DNA from: Brasilonema angustatum HA4187-MV1
GTDB lineage: Bacteria > Cyanobacteriota > Cyanobacteriia > Cyanobacteriales > Nostocaceae
Assembly: GCA_019359695.1 (NCBI GenBank)
Contig: JAHHGV010000023.1
Span: forward strand, 1 to 64,000
Length of the DNA: 64,000 nucleotides
Direction: 5' to 3'
The notes beneath the pieces were generated by a model. That model saw only the letters and a list, made by a program, of their open reading frames with translations. It was not told the origin of the DNA and searched no databases. The first letter of the stretch is position 1. Each line of letters starts with the position of its first letter. Made by a program: the position numbers and the translations under genes. Below, piece after piece: positions 20,177 through 29,030 of the stretch.

Positions 20177-20455
20177 ATGAACTTAGACAACTCGGAAACT
20201 TACATCAATCATCCAACTTGGGGTTTGCTCTATAGGATTTGTATGGTAGACGAGAACCAAGAGTTGTTCACAACACTGTATGCCCAACGCTTATTCTTCA
20301 TAGTAACAACTGATGTCAAAGGTATGAAGTTTCAGCCCACTGGACGCACTGAAGCTAGAATGATGATTGAAAATCGCTTACGTAGTCTGCGTCGTACAGG
20401 GCAATCTCAGGAGTACGATCTACTTCAGACTGTTTTCCAACGCACTTTCCAATGA
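20177..20455 (+). CDS. pipX: PipX, PII-interacting coactivator of NtcA
   Basis: The 92-residue protein begins MNLDNSETYINHPTWGLLYR. PipX binds either PII (GlnB) or the nitrogen regulator NtcA, depending on 2-oxoglutarate/ADP status, and enhances NtcA activity. The N-terminal Tudor-like domain contains HPTWGLLYRICMVDEN and YAQRLFFIVTTD; the C-terminal two helices are GRTEARMMIENRLRSLR and EYDLLQTVFQRTF. Length and sequence order fit the family. It overlaps pipY by 4 bp, the conserved cyanobacterial pipXY operon. Confidence 0.95.
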   Translation: MNLDNSETYINHPTWGLLYRICMVDENQELFTTLYAQRLFFIVTTDVKGMKFQPTGRTEARMMIENRLRSLRRTGQSQEYDLLQTVFQRTFQ

Positions 20456-21123
20456 GCAGTTCCATTAGCGAACGTATTATTACCCTTCGTTCTTCTCTAC
20501 CAGATTCAGTCCGGTTGATTGCTGTTAGCAAGCAAGTCTCTGCCGAAATCATACGGTGTGCTTACGCCATAGGAATTCGAGATTTTGGCGAGAGTCGTAT
20601 CCAAGAAGCAGCCAACAAACAAGCTGTGTTGCAGGACTTACCAGACATCACTTGGCACTTTATTGGACATTTGCAAAATAATAAAGCCAAAAAAGCCATT
20701 GAACAATTTCAGTGGATTCACTCTGTAGATAATTTAAAGCTTGCCCAACGCTTAAATCAACTGGCACAACAGTTAAAAATCAGCCCTCAGATTTGTCTGC
20801 AAGTCAAAATACGACCTGATCCAAACAAGTCAGGTTGGAGTCCATCACAACTATTGGCTGACTTACCTGCTCTAGATCAATGTGAAAATTTACAAATTCA
20901 GGGGTTAATGACAATTCCACCTTTGGGATTAAATGATTCCGAGGTTCTCGACGTATTCAATAGTATCAGTAAATTAGCAGAAGAAATTCGAGAACAGAAC
21001 TGGTCTAATGTTCAAATGCATCACCTTTCAATGGGAATGTCAGGGGATTACAATTTGGCAGTGCAAGCAGGCGCAACAATGGTAAGGTTAGGAACTATCT
21101 TGTTTGGAGAGCGTCCTGTTTAA
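20452..21123 (+). CDS. pipY: PipY, YggS-family PLP homeostasis protein
   Basis: The 223-residue PLP-binding protein of the YggS/PROSC family maintains pyridoxal phosphate homeostasis and has no known enzymatic activity. Visible signatures are LIAVSKQVSAEII (PLP lysine in VSKQ), FGESRIQEAANK, WHFIGHLQNNKAKKAI, LQVKIRPDPNKSGW, GLMTIPPLG, HHLSMGMSGDYNLAVQAG and VRLGTILFGER. The start ATG overlaps the pipX stop (ATGA), so the two are translationally coupled; the operon links it to PII/NtcA nitrogen signalling. Confidence 0.95.
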   Translation: MSSSISERIITLRSSLPDSVRLIAVSKQVSAEIIRCAYAIGIRDFGESRIQEAANKQAVLQDLPDITWHFIGHLQNNKAKKAIEQFQWIHSVDNLKLAQRLNQLAQQLKISPQICLQVKIRPDPNKSGWSPSQLLADLPALDQCENLQIQGLMTIPPLGLNDSEVLDVFNSISKLAEEIREQNWSNVQMHHLSMGMSGDYNLAVQAGATMVRLGTILFGERPV

Positions 21124-21540
21124 TATTGATTTTCAAAGTATAATCACGGAATAATAAGGTATTTAATAGTATGATTAAATACCTTATTGCAGTACATTTT
21201 GCGCTCCGACACTCTTTATAAAACTTTGTTGGAAAAAACTTCAGGAAACACTGGTTCAATCGGTGACAAAGGATATAGTATTGACAAAAGCAAAAGTCAA
21301 TATAATATCAGAGGAAAATAACTTCCCTAAACCGACTGGTTAAGATATAATCTTGACTCATTGTTACCTAAAAAACATATACAGACTTTCTATTCGCGTT
21401 TGTTCAAACAAAAACCCCTAGTGGGTAGAACAAATATGAATAGAACAGCGCAAAAATCTGCCCTTTACAAGGGTAAAAATTGATTTCATCATCAGTTTTT
21501 GGCATATCCTTACGAGTGAATAGCCCTAGGAGCGTAAACC
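21124..21540. other. Intergenic region upstream of sepF
   Basis: No gene. TTGAC-N10-GTCAA is an inverted repeat at 21281-21300, immediately followed by TATAAT (21301-21306); spacing of TTGACA to TATAAT is only 14 nt. A second TATAAT lies at 21346-21351. AGGAGCG precedes the sepF ATG. These suggest a sepF promoter, but which box is used cannot be told. Confidence 0.4.
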
Positions 21541-22137
21541 ATGAATAATATATTTTCCAAACTTAGAGACTTCGTCGGTTTAAACGAGCAAGTAGAATAC
21601 GAGTACTATGAAGAAGAACCAGAGACAGAAAGTTACCAAAATCTGTATCAGGAACAAAATGCTGCTCAACAACCAGTAGCACAAGAACCCCCAGTTCAAA
21701 ATCGACGCTGGCGGGAACCCGTGCCTACAATGGGAGATGTAAGTGCCGCAGGATCAAAGCCGATGAGCAATGTGATTGGTATGCCTGGAGTAATTAATGG
21801 AATATCAGAAGTCTTGGTGCTAGAACCACGCACCTTTGAAGAAATGCCTCAAGCAATTCAAGCATTGCGAGAACGGAAGTCAATAGTATTAAATTTAACA
21901 ATAATGGATCCCGATCAAGCGCAACGGGCAGTAGATTTTGTCGCAGGTGGTACCTACGCGCTTGATGGGCATCAAGAACGGATAGGCGAAAGTATATTTT
22001 TGTTCACACCAAGCTGTGTGCAAGTCAGCACCCAGTCAGGAATTATTCATGAAGTACCTCAACCTGCAGTACGTCCCTCACGTTCCACTGGACCAAACCC
22101 AGCTTGGGGAAACGAAGTTAACAGAATGGCGCAATAA
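21541..22137 (+). CDS. sepF: Cell division protein SepF
   Basis: The 198-residue protein starts [16 protein letters not shown], the amphipathic membrane-binding helix. SepF tethers FtsZ filaments to the membrane in cyanobacteria and Gram-positives, which lack FtsA here. A Glu/Gln/Pro-rich linker (about 18-85) is followed by the conserved SepF core (about 88-165, [52 protein letters not shown]) and a short disordered tail. It lies between pipXY and proC, a common order in cyanobacteria. Confidence 0.95.
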   Translation: MNNIFSKLRDFVGLNEQVEYEYYEEEPETESYQNLYQEQNAAQQPVAQEPPVQNRRWREPVPTMGDVSAAGSKPMSNVIGMPGVINGISEVLVLEPRTFEEMPQAIQALRERKSIVLNLTIMDPDQAQRAVDFVAGGTYALDGHQERIGESIFLFTPSCVQVSTQSGIIHEVPQPAVRPSRSTGPNPAWGNEVNRMAQ

Positions 22138-22198
22138 ACGTAAAATGAGTGATTAGTGCAAAGTCCTTTGTCGAAAGTTCTTTGTGTTAATACTAATG

Positions 22199-22229
22199 AG
22201 TCATAAGTCATGACTCATGACTTATGACT
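22199..22229. repeat. 14-bp perfect hairpin just upstream of proC
   Basis: Arms 22199-22212 (AGTCATAAGTCATG) and 22216-22229 close on an ACT loop, 8 nt before the proC start codon. The words GTCATAAGTCATGA belong to the TCATTAGTCAT-type tandem repeats also seen at 23089-23110. If transcribed with sepF it would place a stable stem next to the proC start, which lacks a visible Shine-Dalgarno. Confidence 0.65.
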
Positions 22230-22237
22230 AATGAAAA

Positions 22238-23050
22238 ATGACTATTAAATTCGGCTTAATTGGTGGCGGGGTAATGGGAGAGGCGCTCTTATCCCGCCTT
22301 ATTGCTCGTAAAATTTATCAACGTTCAGAAGTCCTAGTTAGCGAACCACAAACCTCACGCCAAGGTTTTCTAGAAGACGAATATGGTGTTAATGTGACAG
22401 CCGATAATCGTCTGATTTTCACACCAACAACAGAAGTCGTATTTTTGGCAATAAAACCTCAAGTGTTTAGTGCGATCGCCCAAGAATTGGCAGATGTCAT
22501 CGATACAGTTTCAAAACCACTGGTGATATCTATCTTGGCAGGCGTAACATTAAATCAGTTGGAAGCTGCTTTTCCCCAGTTGCCAGTCATTCGAGCAATG
22601 CCTAATACTCCAGCAACTGTGGGAGCAGGAATCACCGCCATATGTCCAGGGGCTTATACCAACGCAAACCACCACGAAACCGCCAAGAAACTTTTTTCAG
22701 CGGTGGGAGAAGTCGTAGAAATTTCAGAAAACCTGATGGATGCGGTGACAGGACTATCAGGATCGGGTCCTGCATACGTAGCACTTGCTATAGAAGCACT
22801 TGCTGATGGAGGAGTCGCAGCAGGTTTACCTAGGACAATTGCTAATCAACTTGCCTTGCAAACTGTCTTAGGAACAGCCAAGCTCCTACATGAAACAAAA
22901 ATACACCCGGCAGAACTCAAAGACCGCGTCACCAGTCCAGGTGGTACTACAATTGCTGGCATAGCTCAGTTAGAACGAGCCGGGTTTCGCTCAGCTTTAA
23001 TTGAAGCAGTCAAAGCAGCAACAGCCCGCTCACAAGAATTGGGAAAATAA
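22238..23050 (+). CDS. proC: Pyrroline-5-carboxylate reductase
   Basis: The enzyme reduces 1-pyrroline-5-carboxylate to L-proline with NAD(P)H, the last step of proline synthesis. The 270-residue protein has the N-terminal Rossmann motif GLIGGGVMGEALL at about 6-18, VFLAIKPQVF, VISILAGVTLNQLE, IRAMPNTPATVGAG and the C-terminal dimerisation signature with ALADGGVAAGLPR and SPGGTTIAGIAQLE. Length is typical. It follows sepF by 100 bp. Confidence 0.97.
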   Translation: MTIKFGLIGGGVMGEALLSRLIARKIYQRSEVLVSEPQTSRQGFLEDEYGVNVTADNRLIFTPTTEVVFLAIKPQVFSAIAQELADVIDTVSKPLVISILAGVTLNQLEAAFPQLPVIRAMPNTPATVGAGITAICPGAYTNANHHETAKKLFSAVGEVVEISENLMDAVTGLSGSGPAYVALAIEALADGGVAAGLPRTIANQLALQTVLGTAKLLHETKIHPAELKDRVTSPGGTTIAGIAQLERAGFRSALIEAVKAATARSQELGK

Positions 23051-23386
23051 GTAGATCGTTAAAATAAAGTTAACGATGTTTTGGCAGTCATTAGTCATTA
23101 GTCATTAGTGAGGGTTCTAGAGGGTTTTACATTTCTTAACATAGTTCTGTTTATTTCTACCTATCTACTTAGTTGTTTGTTTTTTATCCAAAACTAATGA
23201 CTAATGACCCATGACCCTTACGGGTTCGCCAGCCGCTCATGGGGGAAACCACGCCAGGTCGCTTGCGGGGGGAACCCCCGCAAGCGACTGGCTCCCCAAG
23301 ACCGCGCTGGCTCACTAATGACTCATAACTAAGTTGACAAAAGAGTCGTTACCATAGTAAACAGTTTTGGTTGCAAATTTGATTGA
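23051..23386. repeat. Tandem repeat and GC-rich hairpin between proC and the helicase gene
   Basis: Contains TCATTAG tandem copies (23091-23109) and, at 23258-23288, a hairpin with 14-bp perfect arms (GTCGCTTGCGGGGG / CCCCCGCAAGCGAC, 3-nt loop). The surrounding words (CCAGCCGCTCATGGGGGAAACC, partly, and GCGCTGGCTCAC) belong to the dispersed GC-rich repeat family of this window. No T-run follows, so it is not an ordinary terminator. Confidence 0.65.
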
Positions 23387-26065
23387 GTGAATTACCCTGC
23401 GCTGTCTCCAGAACTTGAACCAAGTTCGATATTTCCATTTGAATTGGATCAGTTCCAGAAGGATGCGATCGCTTCCTTGAATGCCGGACGTTCCGTTGTT
23501 GTGTGTGCGCCCACAGGTTCGGGCAAAACATTGGTGGGGGAATACGCTATATATCGCGCCCTATCGCGTGGGAAAAGAGTATTTTACACCACTCCCCTAA
23601 AAGCGCTCTCCAATCAGAAACTACGTGACTTTCGCGAAAAATTCGGCTTTGACAATGTTGGACTGTTAACTGGAGATGCCTCCATTAATAGAGATGCCTC
23701 GATTCTGGTAATGACCACAGAAATTTTCCGTAACATGCTCTATGGCACACCTATCGGGCAAATTGGCATTTCATTAGTAGATGTTGAGGCTATGGTGCTG
23801 GATGAGTGCCACTACATGAACGATCGCCAACGGGGAACAGTTTGGGAAGAATCGATCATCTACTGCCCCCGTGAAATTCAACTCGTAGCCCTCTCAGCAA
23901 CTGTTGCTAATAGTGATGAACTAACCGACTGGTTAAATCAAGTTCATGGTCCGACTGACCTCATATACTCCGATCATCGCCCAGTACCTTTGGAATTTCA
24001 CTTTGGTAACATCAAAGGATTATTCCCCCTACTGAATGATGACAAAACCCAAATTAACCAGCGCCTGCTAAGAAAGAAGAAAAAAGGAGAGAAAAACAAA
24101 AGCAAAGCTAATGTCAGAGCTGAAGCCCCCAGCATGATTCAAGTTCTGGGCGAGCTACACGAACGAGATATGCTGCCAGCAATTTACTTCATCTTCAGTC
24201 GTCGGGGATGTGATAAAGCGGTGGCGGAGGTGGGCGGCGATATGTGGCTCGTTAATCCGGAAGAAGCGCAGCAATTGCGCTGGCAGATTGACGAATTTTT
24301 AACGCGTAATCCGGAAGCCGGACGTTCTGGACACGTTGGACCGCTTTACCGAGGAATAGCCGCACACCATGCTGGAATTTTACCTGCGTGGAAAGTGCTT
24401 GTTGAAGAACTTTTTCAGCAGGGGTTAATTAAAGTTGTCTTTGCCACCGAAACCTTGGCAGCTGGAATTAATATGCCAGCCCGGACAACGGTTATTTCTA
24501 CCCTTTCTAAGCGTACTGATAGTGGACATCGCCTGTTGAATGCCTCCGAATTTCTGCAAATGGCAGGTCGGGCAGGTCGCCGGGGAATGGATGAACGGGG
24601 TCATGTTGTGACGCTGCAAACTCCCTTTGAGGGAGCCAAAGAAGCTGCGTACTTGGCAACATCCCAAAGCGATCCTCTAGTCAGTCAATTTACACCAAGT
24701 TACGGCATGGTGCTGAACTTGCTGCAAACTCACACTTTGGAACAAGCCAAGGAACTGGTAGAACGCAGCTTTGGGCAGTACTTGGCAAACTTGCACCTGC
24801 GACCGCAACACGAGTACATAACCCACTTACAAACAGAACTTGCTCAACTTCAAGCACAAATCGCTGCGATTGATGAAGGAGAACTGGCTGTTTATGAAAA
24901 ATTGCGGCAACGCTTGCGAGTAGAACGCTTAAACTTGAAAATGCTGCAAGAGCAAGCGCAGGAAGCCCGACAACAGGAATTGGGGATGATGTTGGACTTT
25001 GCAGTGTCGGGAACACTGTTGAGTCTCAAGAGTAAAAACTTCACAATGCCTGCGCCCATAACAGCAGTGTTAGTAGGGAAAACACTAGGTTCTAGTCAAA
25101 CTTGTTACTTGGTATGCTTGGGGCGAGATAACCGCTGGTATGTAGCGACAGCCTCTGATGTTATAGATTTGTTTGCAGAACTACCGCGAATTGACATACC
25201 TGCTGAGTTGCTACCACCAGCAGAAATGCCATTGAAACGGGGACAGTCGCTTGTTGGTGATGAGCAAACCGCAATCATAACTCAACAAATTCCTGAGCCA
25301 AGCGAAGCTGTATTTATGCCTCCAGAAGTCCTAGAACAACTTCATCGCGTCACTGGTGTGCAAGAGCAATTAGAGGCTCATCCCTTACATCAATCAGGCG
25401 ACGCTGTCAGTGCTTTCAAACGCAGAACACAGGTTGTTGAACTTGAAGCTGAAATTGAATTAATGCAGGGACAAATACAGCAACAATCTCAGCGTCATTG
25501 GGAAGAGTTTCTCAATCTCATTGAGATTTTGCAGCAGTTTCAATGTCTGGATAATCTAGTTCCCACAAGATTAGGACAAATGGCTGCAGCCATTCGAGGA
25601 GAAAATGAGTTGTGGCTGGGCTTAGCACTTGAGAGTGGAGAATTGGACAACTTAGATCCACACCACTTAGCAGCGGCGATCGCAGCTTTGGTGACAGAAA
25701 CCCCACGTCCAGATAGCATGGTTCGCTTTGACTTGAGTGAAGCAGTGGCAGAAGCTTTATCAAAATTGCGAGGGATTCGTCGCAAGATCTTCCAACTGCA
25801 ACGTCGCTATAATGTAGCCTTACCAATATGGTTAGAGTTTGAGTTAATAGCCCTTGTGGAGAAGTGGGCGCTTGGTATGGAGTGGATAGAACTTTGTGAA
25901 AATACGAGTTTGGATGAAGGTGATGTGGTGCGAATTTTACGTCGTACGTTAGATCTATTATCGCAAATTCCCCACGTACCCTATTTGTCACAATCCTTGC
26001 AGCGCAATGCCCATCGTGCAATGCAGCTTATTGATAGGTTCCCAGTTAACGAGGTAGGGGGATAA
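23387..26065 (+). CDS. Ski2-like DEAD/DEAH-box RNA helicase with DSHCT domain
   Basis: This 892-residue superfamily-2 helicase starts at GTG 23387; the codon before is a stop, so no upstream start is possible. Motif I APTGSGKT is at 41-48, motif II DECH at 139-142 and motif III SAT at 170-172. Motifs IV-VI lie in YFIFSRRGCDKAV, FATETLAAGINMPART and QMAGRAGRRGMD. The C-terminal half has a coiled insertion (about 485-540) and a DSHCT-like helical domain (about 700-890). The group is related to Mtr4/Ski2 and is conserved in cyanobacteria; a role in RNA turnover is inferred. It lies downstream of proC in the same orientation. Confidence 0.93.
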   Translation: MNYPALSPELEPSSIFPFELDQFQKDAIASLNAGRSVVVCAPTGSGKTLVGEYAIYRALSRGKRVFYTTPLKALSNQKLRDFREKFGFDNVGLLTGDASINRDASILVMTTEIFRNMLYGTPIGQIGISLVDVEAMVLDECHYMNDRQRGTVWEESIIYCPREIQLVALSATVANSDELTDWLNQVHGPTDLIYSDHRPVPLEFHFGNIKGLFPLLNDDKTQINQRLLRKKKKGEKNKSKANVRAEAPSMIQVLGELHERDMLPAIYFIFSRRGCDKAVAEVGGDMWLVNPEEAQQLRWQIDEFLTRNPEAGRSGHVGPLYRGIAAHHAGILPAWKVLVEELFQQGLIKVVFATETLAAGINMPARTTVISTLSKRTDSGHRLLNASEFLQMAGRAGRRGMDERGHVVTLQTPFEGAKEAAYLATSQSDPLVSQFTPSYGMVLNLLQTHTLEQAKELVERSFGQYLANLHLRPQHEYITHLQTELAQLQAQIAAIDEGELAVYEKLRQRLRVERLNLKMLQEQAQEARQQELGMMLDFAVSGTLLSLKSKNFTMPAPITAVLVGKTLGSSQTCYLVCLGRDNRWYVATASDVIDLFAELPRIDIPAELLPPAEMPLKRGQSLVGDEQTAIITQQIPEPSEAVFMPPEVLEQLHRVTGVQEQLEAHPLHQSGDAVSAFKRRTQVVELEAEIELMQGQIQQQSQRHWEEFLNLIEILQQFQCLDNLVPTRLGQMAAAIRGENELWLGLALESGELDNLDPHHLAAAIAALVTETPRPDSMVRFDLSEAVAEALSKLRGIRRKIFQLQRRYNVALPIWLEFELIALVEKWALGMEWIELCENTSLDEGDVVRILRRTLDLLSQIPHVPYLSQSLQRNAHRAMQLIDRFPVNEVGG

Positions 26066-26164
26066 GTTAGGAGTTAGGAATTGGGAGTTTGAAGTCCTAA
26101 GTCCTAAGTCCTAATATACTGAACTTTCACTCAAAAGTTGCAGTCCTCGCGAAATAGTAAAGTC

Positions 26165-26536
26165 TTAATACGTGAGGTTTCCAGTCCCCTGTAAGTTGCG
26201 TAAAGAGTTTATACAAGCTGGACAGTCACAGCCAAATAACTGAATCGCACGATCACTTTCTTCTTCTGTAAATGCTACCGAAGCAATATTCTTAGCAGCC
26301 TGCCCTGTAGTCACGCTTGATGTCGGTGTAGAAGGAGATTGTTGCTTCCTCTCTGAATCCTTGATACACACTAACTTGTTGACAGCGTGAGGACTGGCTA
26401 TACAAGTCTGACCATTTTTGTGGATTAATCCCTGGTTAACAGCAGCGTGTGCGGGATGAATGGCTCCCAAAGTAGACATCAGCGAGACAAAAATAGAGGA
26501 ACTAGACAATAAATTAAGTATAAGTTTTCTGTTCAT
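26165..26536 (-). CDS. Small secreted protein with CxCxxC motif
   Basis: I do not recognise a family. The 123-residue protein from ATG 26536 (MNRKLILNLLSSSSIF) has a signal peptide ending at AHPAHA-like residues (cleavage after HAA near 30). The mature part has two cysteines around 44-57, a Ser/Thr/Gln-rich linker, and a C-terminal FGCDCPACINSLRNLQG. The close CxCxxC set suggests metal binding or redox chemistry, but this is inference. A TTG at 26551 could extend it by five residues. It is monocistronic and opposes the helicase gene. Confidence 0.6.
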   Translation of the reverse strand: MNRKLILNLLSSSSIFVSLMSTLGAIHPAHAAVNQGLIHKNGQTCIASPHAVNKLVCIKDSERKQQSPSTPTSSVTTGQAAKNIASVAFTEEESDRAIQLFGCDCPACINSLRNLQGTGNLTY

Positions 26537-27367
26537 GGGTTTTTTAACCAATTTTACTGACTGCTAAGATAATCTAATTACTTGTTACAGGTCAATAGAG
26601 TTTTTATCAGGAATACCAGGAATTTTTCATATTCTTTTTACCCAAGATTTTTTTTTGAGATAGCAGAAAACAAGCTAGATTTTTTTGCTAAACTTTTGTC
26701 AGGTTAAAAGTAACAAAATAATCATAACCATAATTTTTTTTGCTTTTCATCTTTAATGCTTATAAAGCACTCTTAAAAAAGTGATTCTTTCTCCCCAAAA
26801 GCCAGCAATCTAACAATCCTAAATCATAAGTCCTATGGGCACGCTACGCATGAACGCGAACAATAAGATTGTTGACTTCGAGCGAGAAGTTAGGAATCTG
26901 AACCAATAGATTGTCAAATTAGTGCGGAGGATAACTATATCTTCTGCAATGAGTTGAGTTATATCGTTTCACTTTAAGGTTGATACAATTAGACCACTCC
27001 CCCGCATCTTGTGCATCTTGTGCAAGCTAGATGGGGGGACGAAGGACGTCTTCACCGCTTTTTACCTCTGCATCCTTGCACCCTAAAATACATCTCTTGC
27101 GCCTGCACACCCACTCACCTTCGCCCACCGAACGTGATTGATTGGTTTGTCGTCCTCATTACCCACAGTTTTCATAAGGCTTAGCTGATTTTTCCATCTC
27201 ATACCTCCACTGGCAGATTTTTTGCTTGTTTTAGCCAAGCACTTCAAACATCAGCAACATCACGAAGGCAATTAAAGGAAATATATTAGTTAACAAGTGT
27301 ACAATCATACCATTTCATCTTTTTATAAAAGTTATACTGTTTTTTAGGTTCTACCTGGGAATTACGC

Positions 27368-27394
27368 AGAAGTGGCTTTGCCACTTCTTTTTCT
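27368..27394 (+). terminator. Orphan Rho-independent terminator
   Basis: AGAAGTGGC and GCCACTTCT form a 9-bp perfect stem with loop TTT and are followed directly by TTTTTC. No coding sequence precedes it on the plus strand within about 1.3 kb, so it may end an unannotated transcript. Confidence 0.7.
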
Positions 27395-27556
27395 AAAAGG
27401 TAAGGCAAAAATAATATCCACACAAAAAATGAGAGCTGTCGCCGACACCCCAAAGGACACAGCTATACCACTCAGCAGTTCACCTATACAGTACTACAAA
27501 TTTAGTTAATGATCGCCTGCGTAGACTGCTATTGCGTTTGACCAATAGCTTTGGGT

Positions 27557-27735
27557 GTAGGGGAGGACAGTGCCCTATGGCTAACGCCACGCCTTACGGT
27601 GAGACCAGCGCTGTCTCACCGTGGGCGGGTCTCCCGACAGTCGCGCACCTGTCCGCCCTTGCCAGTGCAGTTTTTTTATGAGGTCATCTACCCCACAAGA
27701 ACGCCTAGCGGCGAACGGACGGGACAGGGGTTGTT
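27557..27735. repeat. GC-rich interspersed repeat block
   Basis: Shares modules with other blocks: TGTAGGGGAGGACAGTGCC (also at about 59970), CCCTATGGCTAACGCCACG (also at about 34529 and 51734) and the GCGCTGTCTCACC word. Proline/arginine-rich open frames across it are artefacts of composition. Confidence 0.7.
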
Positions 27736-27792
27736 ACGTTGTTCTAGGGTAAGTCCTGTAGATGCGAAATATAAGTTAAGAGACTTATGGTA

Positions 27793-27826
27793 TACTAAAG
27801 TCTCTAGTTAAGTAGAGACTTTAGTA
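27793..27826. promoter_or_regulatory. 14-bp perfect palindrome upstream of the MerR-type gene (candidate operator)
   Basis: TACTAAAGTCTCTA (27793-27806) and TAGAGACTTTAGTA (27813-27826) flank GTTAAG. There is no T-run, and it lies about 190 bp before the MerR-type regulator. Dyad symmetry with a short spacer is the form of a MerR-family operator, but the required -35/-10 elements 19-20 bp apart around it are not obvious; it may be only a repeat. Confidence 0.4.
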
Positions 27827-28015
27827 ACGCATAGAAAAATTTTGTTGACAATTAGCAATTAATAAGTAAATCAACCAAATTAAACGTAAAGGGTAGCAAA
27901 GCGATCGCAAGAATCGTATTTTATGTTTTTTAAGGTTGACTTATGAAGTTTTTTTTTGCTTGTTAGTTTACATCTGAAAATAAAGAGAAAACTCTACGGA
28001 TAAGGTATTAGACCT

Positions 28016-28432
28016 GTGTTAAATCAAGATGAAAAGTTGTTTTTAATTGGTCAGGTGACTACTTTGAGCGGAGTTCCTATTAGGACAATTCGCTATTACG
28101 AAAGTTTGGGTTTAGTTCAGTCTATCGGACGAACAGAAGGAGGTTTTCGTCAGTTCTCATCAGATGTGTTGACTCGTCTTTCTTTTATTAAGTGTGCTCA
28201 AAGTTTAGGTTTAAGCTTGCAAGAAATAGGCGAAATTCTTGAAGTTTATGACGGAGGGAAACCAGCCTGTGATCAAATTCATCACAAGCTGAAAGATAAG
28301 ATATTAGATATTGATAGACAAATTGAACAGTTATTGACCTTGCGAGAAGAATTGAGAGGATTACTGTCCGGATGGAACAGCTTATCAACAAAGCCGCAAG
28401 ATACAATTTGTCCCATCATTCAGAACCATTGA
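28016..28432 (+). CDS. MerR-family heavy-metal-type transcriptional regulator
   Basis: The 138-residue regulator starts at GTG 28016 with AAGG upstream. The winged HTH is at about 9-75 (FLIGQVTTLSGVPIRTIRYY, GLVQSIGRTEGGFRQF, AQSLGLSLQEIGEIL), then a dimerisation helix (about 90-117). Cysteines at 85 (KPACDQIHH) and 132 (TICPII) correspond to the metal-binding positions of MerR/ZntR/CueR-type proteins, so a thiophilic metal effector is likely. No metal transporter or reductase gene is adjacent, so its target is elsewhere or the palindrome upstream is autoregulatory. Confidence 0.85.
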   Translation: MLNQDEKLFLIGQVTTLSGVPIRTIRYYESLGLVQSIGRTEGGFRQFSSDVLTRLSFIKCAQSLGLSLQEIGEILEVYDGGKPACDQIHHKLKDKILDIDRQIEQLLTLREELRGLLSGWNSLSTKPQDTICPIIQNH

Positions 28433-28500
28433 ACAACGCTAGGGAGATAGACTAAAATGAAAAGCGGTTTTCACGCTCCCCGTTTGTTGTGTCGCTGAAG

Positions 28501-29016
28501 CTACGGGCAAAATAAGGTGTCACGGGTGTTGCGTCCTGTGGTTGGATTCGTACCTGAGGCGACTTTGCACAATTTCTCTTGCTCATATTTACGCAGCAGC
28601 ACATCAGTAAAATCTGCTCCGTCAATAATAGCACGATCAAACCTGGCGTTAGCAGCAGAAGCACCCTCCAACACCGCATTTGTCAAATTTGTCTTAGTGA
28701 AAAGAGCCGAGTCTAAAATAGCATTTGTTAAGTCAGCTGCTTCAAAATTTACTGATTCCAGTTTTGCAGAAAACAGACTGACGCCGCGCAAATTAGAGTG
28801 GCTAAAGTCACTGTTGCGGAGGTTAGTTTGATTAAAGCTGGAGTCTGTCAAGTCACGTCCTGAGAAATCAGACCCGATCAAAGTTTCTTTATTGTAGTCA
28901 ATTGCTAAAGCTTCTGGAGCAAAACCTGCAAAACCAACAGATGCAGTGATGCAAATGATAACCCAAAGTAATAAACTGAGTGTGTTTACCCAAATTCGAT
29001 TGCTGAACTTACTCAT
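28501..29016 (-). CDS. Exported pentapeptide-repeat protein (probably thylakoid lumen)
   Basis: The 171-residue product starts at ATG 29016 (MSKFSNRIWVN); an upstream in-frame start at 29049 would overlap the divergent gene. A signal peptide spans about 1-38 (cleavage after PEALA). Residues about 45-145 are A(D/N)LXX-type pentapeptide repeats (SDFSG RDLTD SSFNQ TNLRN SDFSH), forming a right-handed quadrilateral helix. Two cysteines close to the C-terminus (EKLCKVASG, TLFCP) could form a disulfide. Similar proteins occur in the lumen; function unknown. It is divergent from yraN with 14 bp between start codons. Confidence 0.85.
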   Translation of the reverse strand: MSKFSNRIWVNTLSLLLWVIICITASVGFAGFAPEALAIDYNKETLIGSDFSGRDLTDSSFNQTNLRNSDFSHSNLRGVSLFSAKLESVNFEAADLTNAILDSALFTKTNLTNAVLEGASAANARFDRAIIDGADFTDVLLRKYEQEKLCKVASGTNPTTGRNTRDTLFCP

Positions 29017-29030
29017 TGTACTTTTTACCA

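Larger units (their letters stand above)
26537..28015. other. 1.5-kb gene-free region
   Basis: There is no convincing coding sequence; the 86-codon frame at 27551-27811 is translation of GC-rich repeat. It holds an orphan terminator-like hairpin (27368-27394), a GC-rich repeat block (27557-27735), a 14-bp palindrome (27793-27826) and, near 27845-27850, a TTGACA box that may serve the merR-type gene. The T-rich stretch 27130-27360 upstream of the hairpin could be a non-coding RNA or a decayed gene. Confidence 0.45.
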
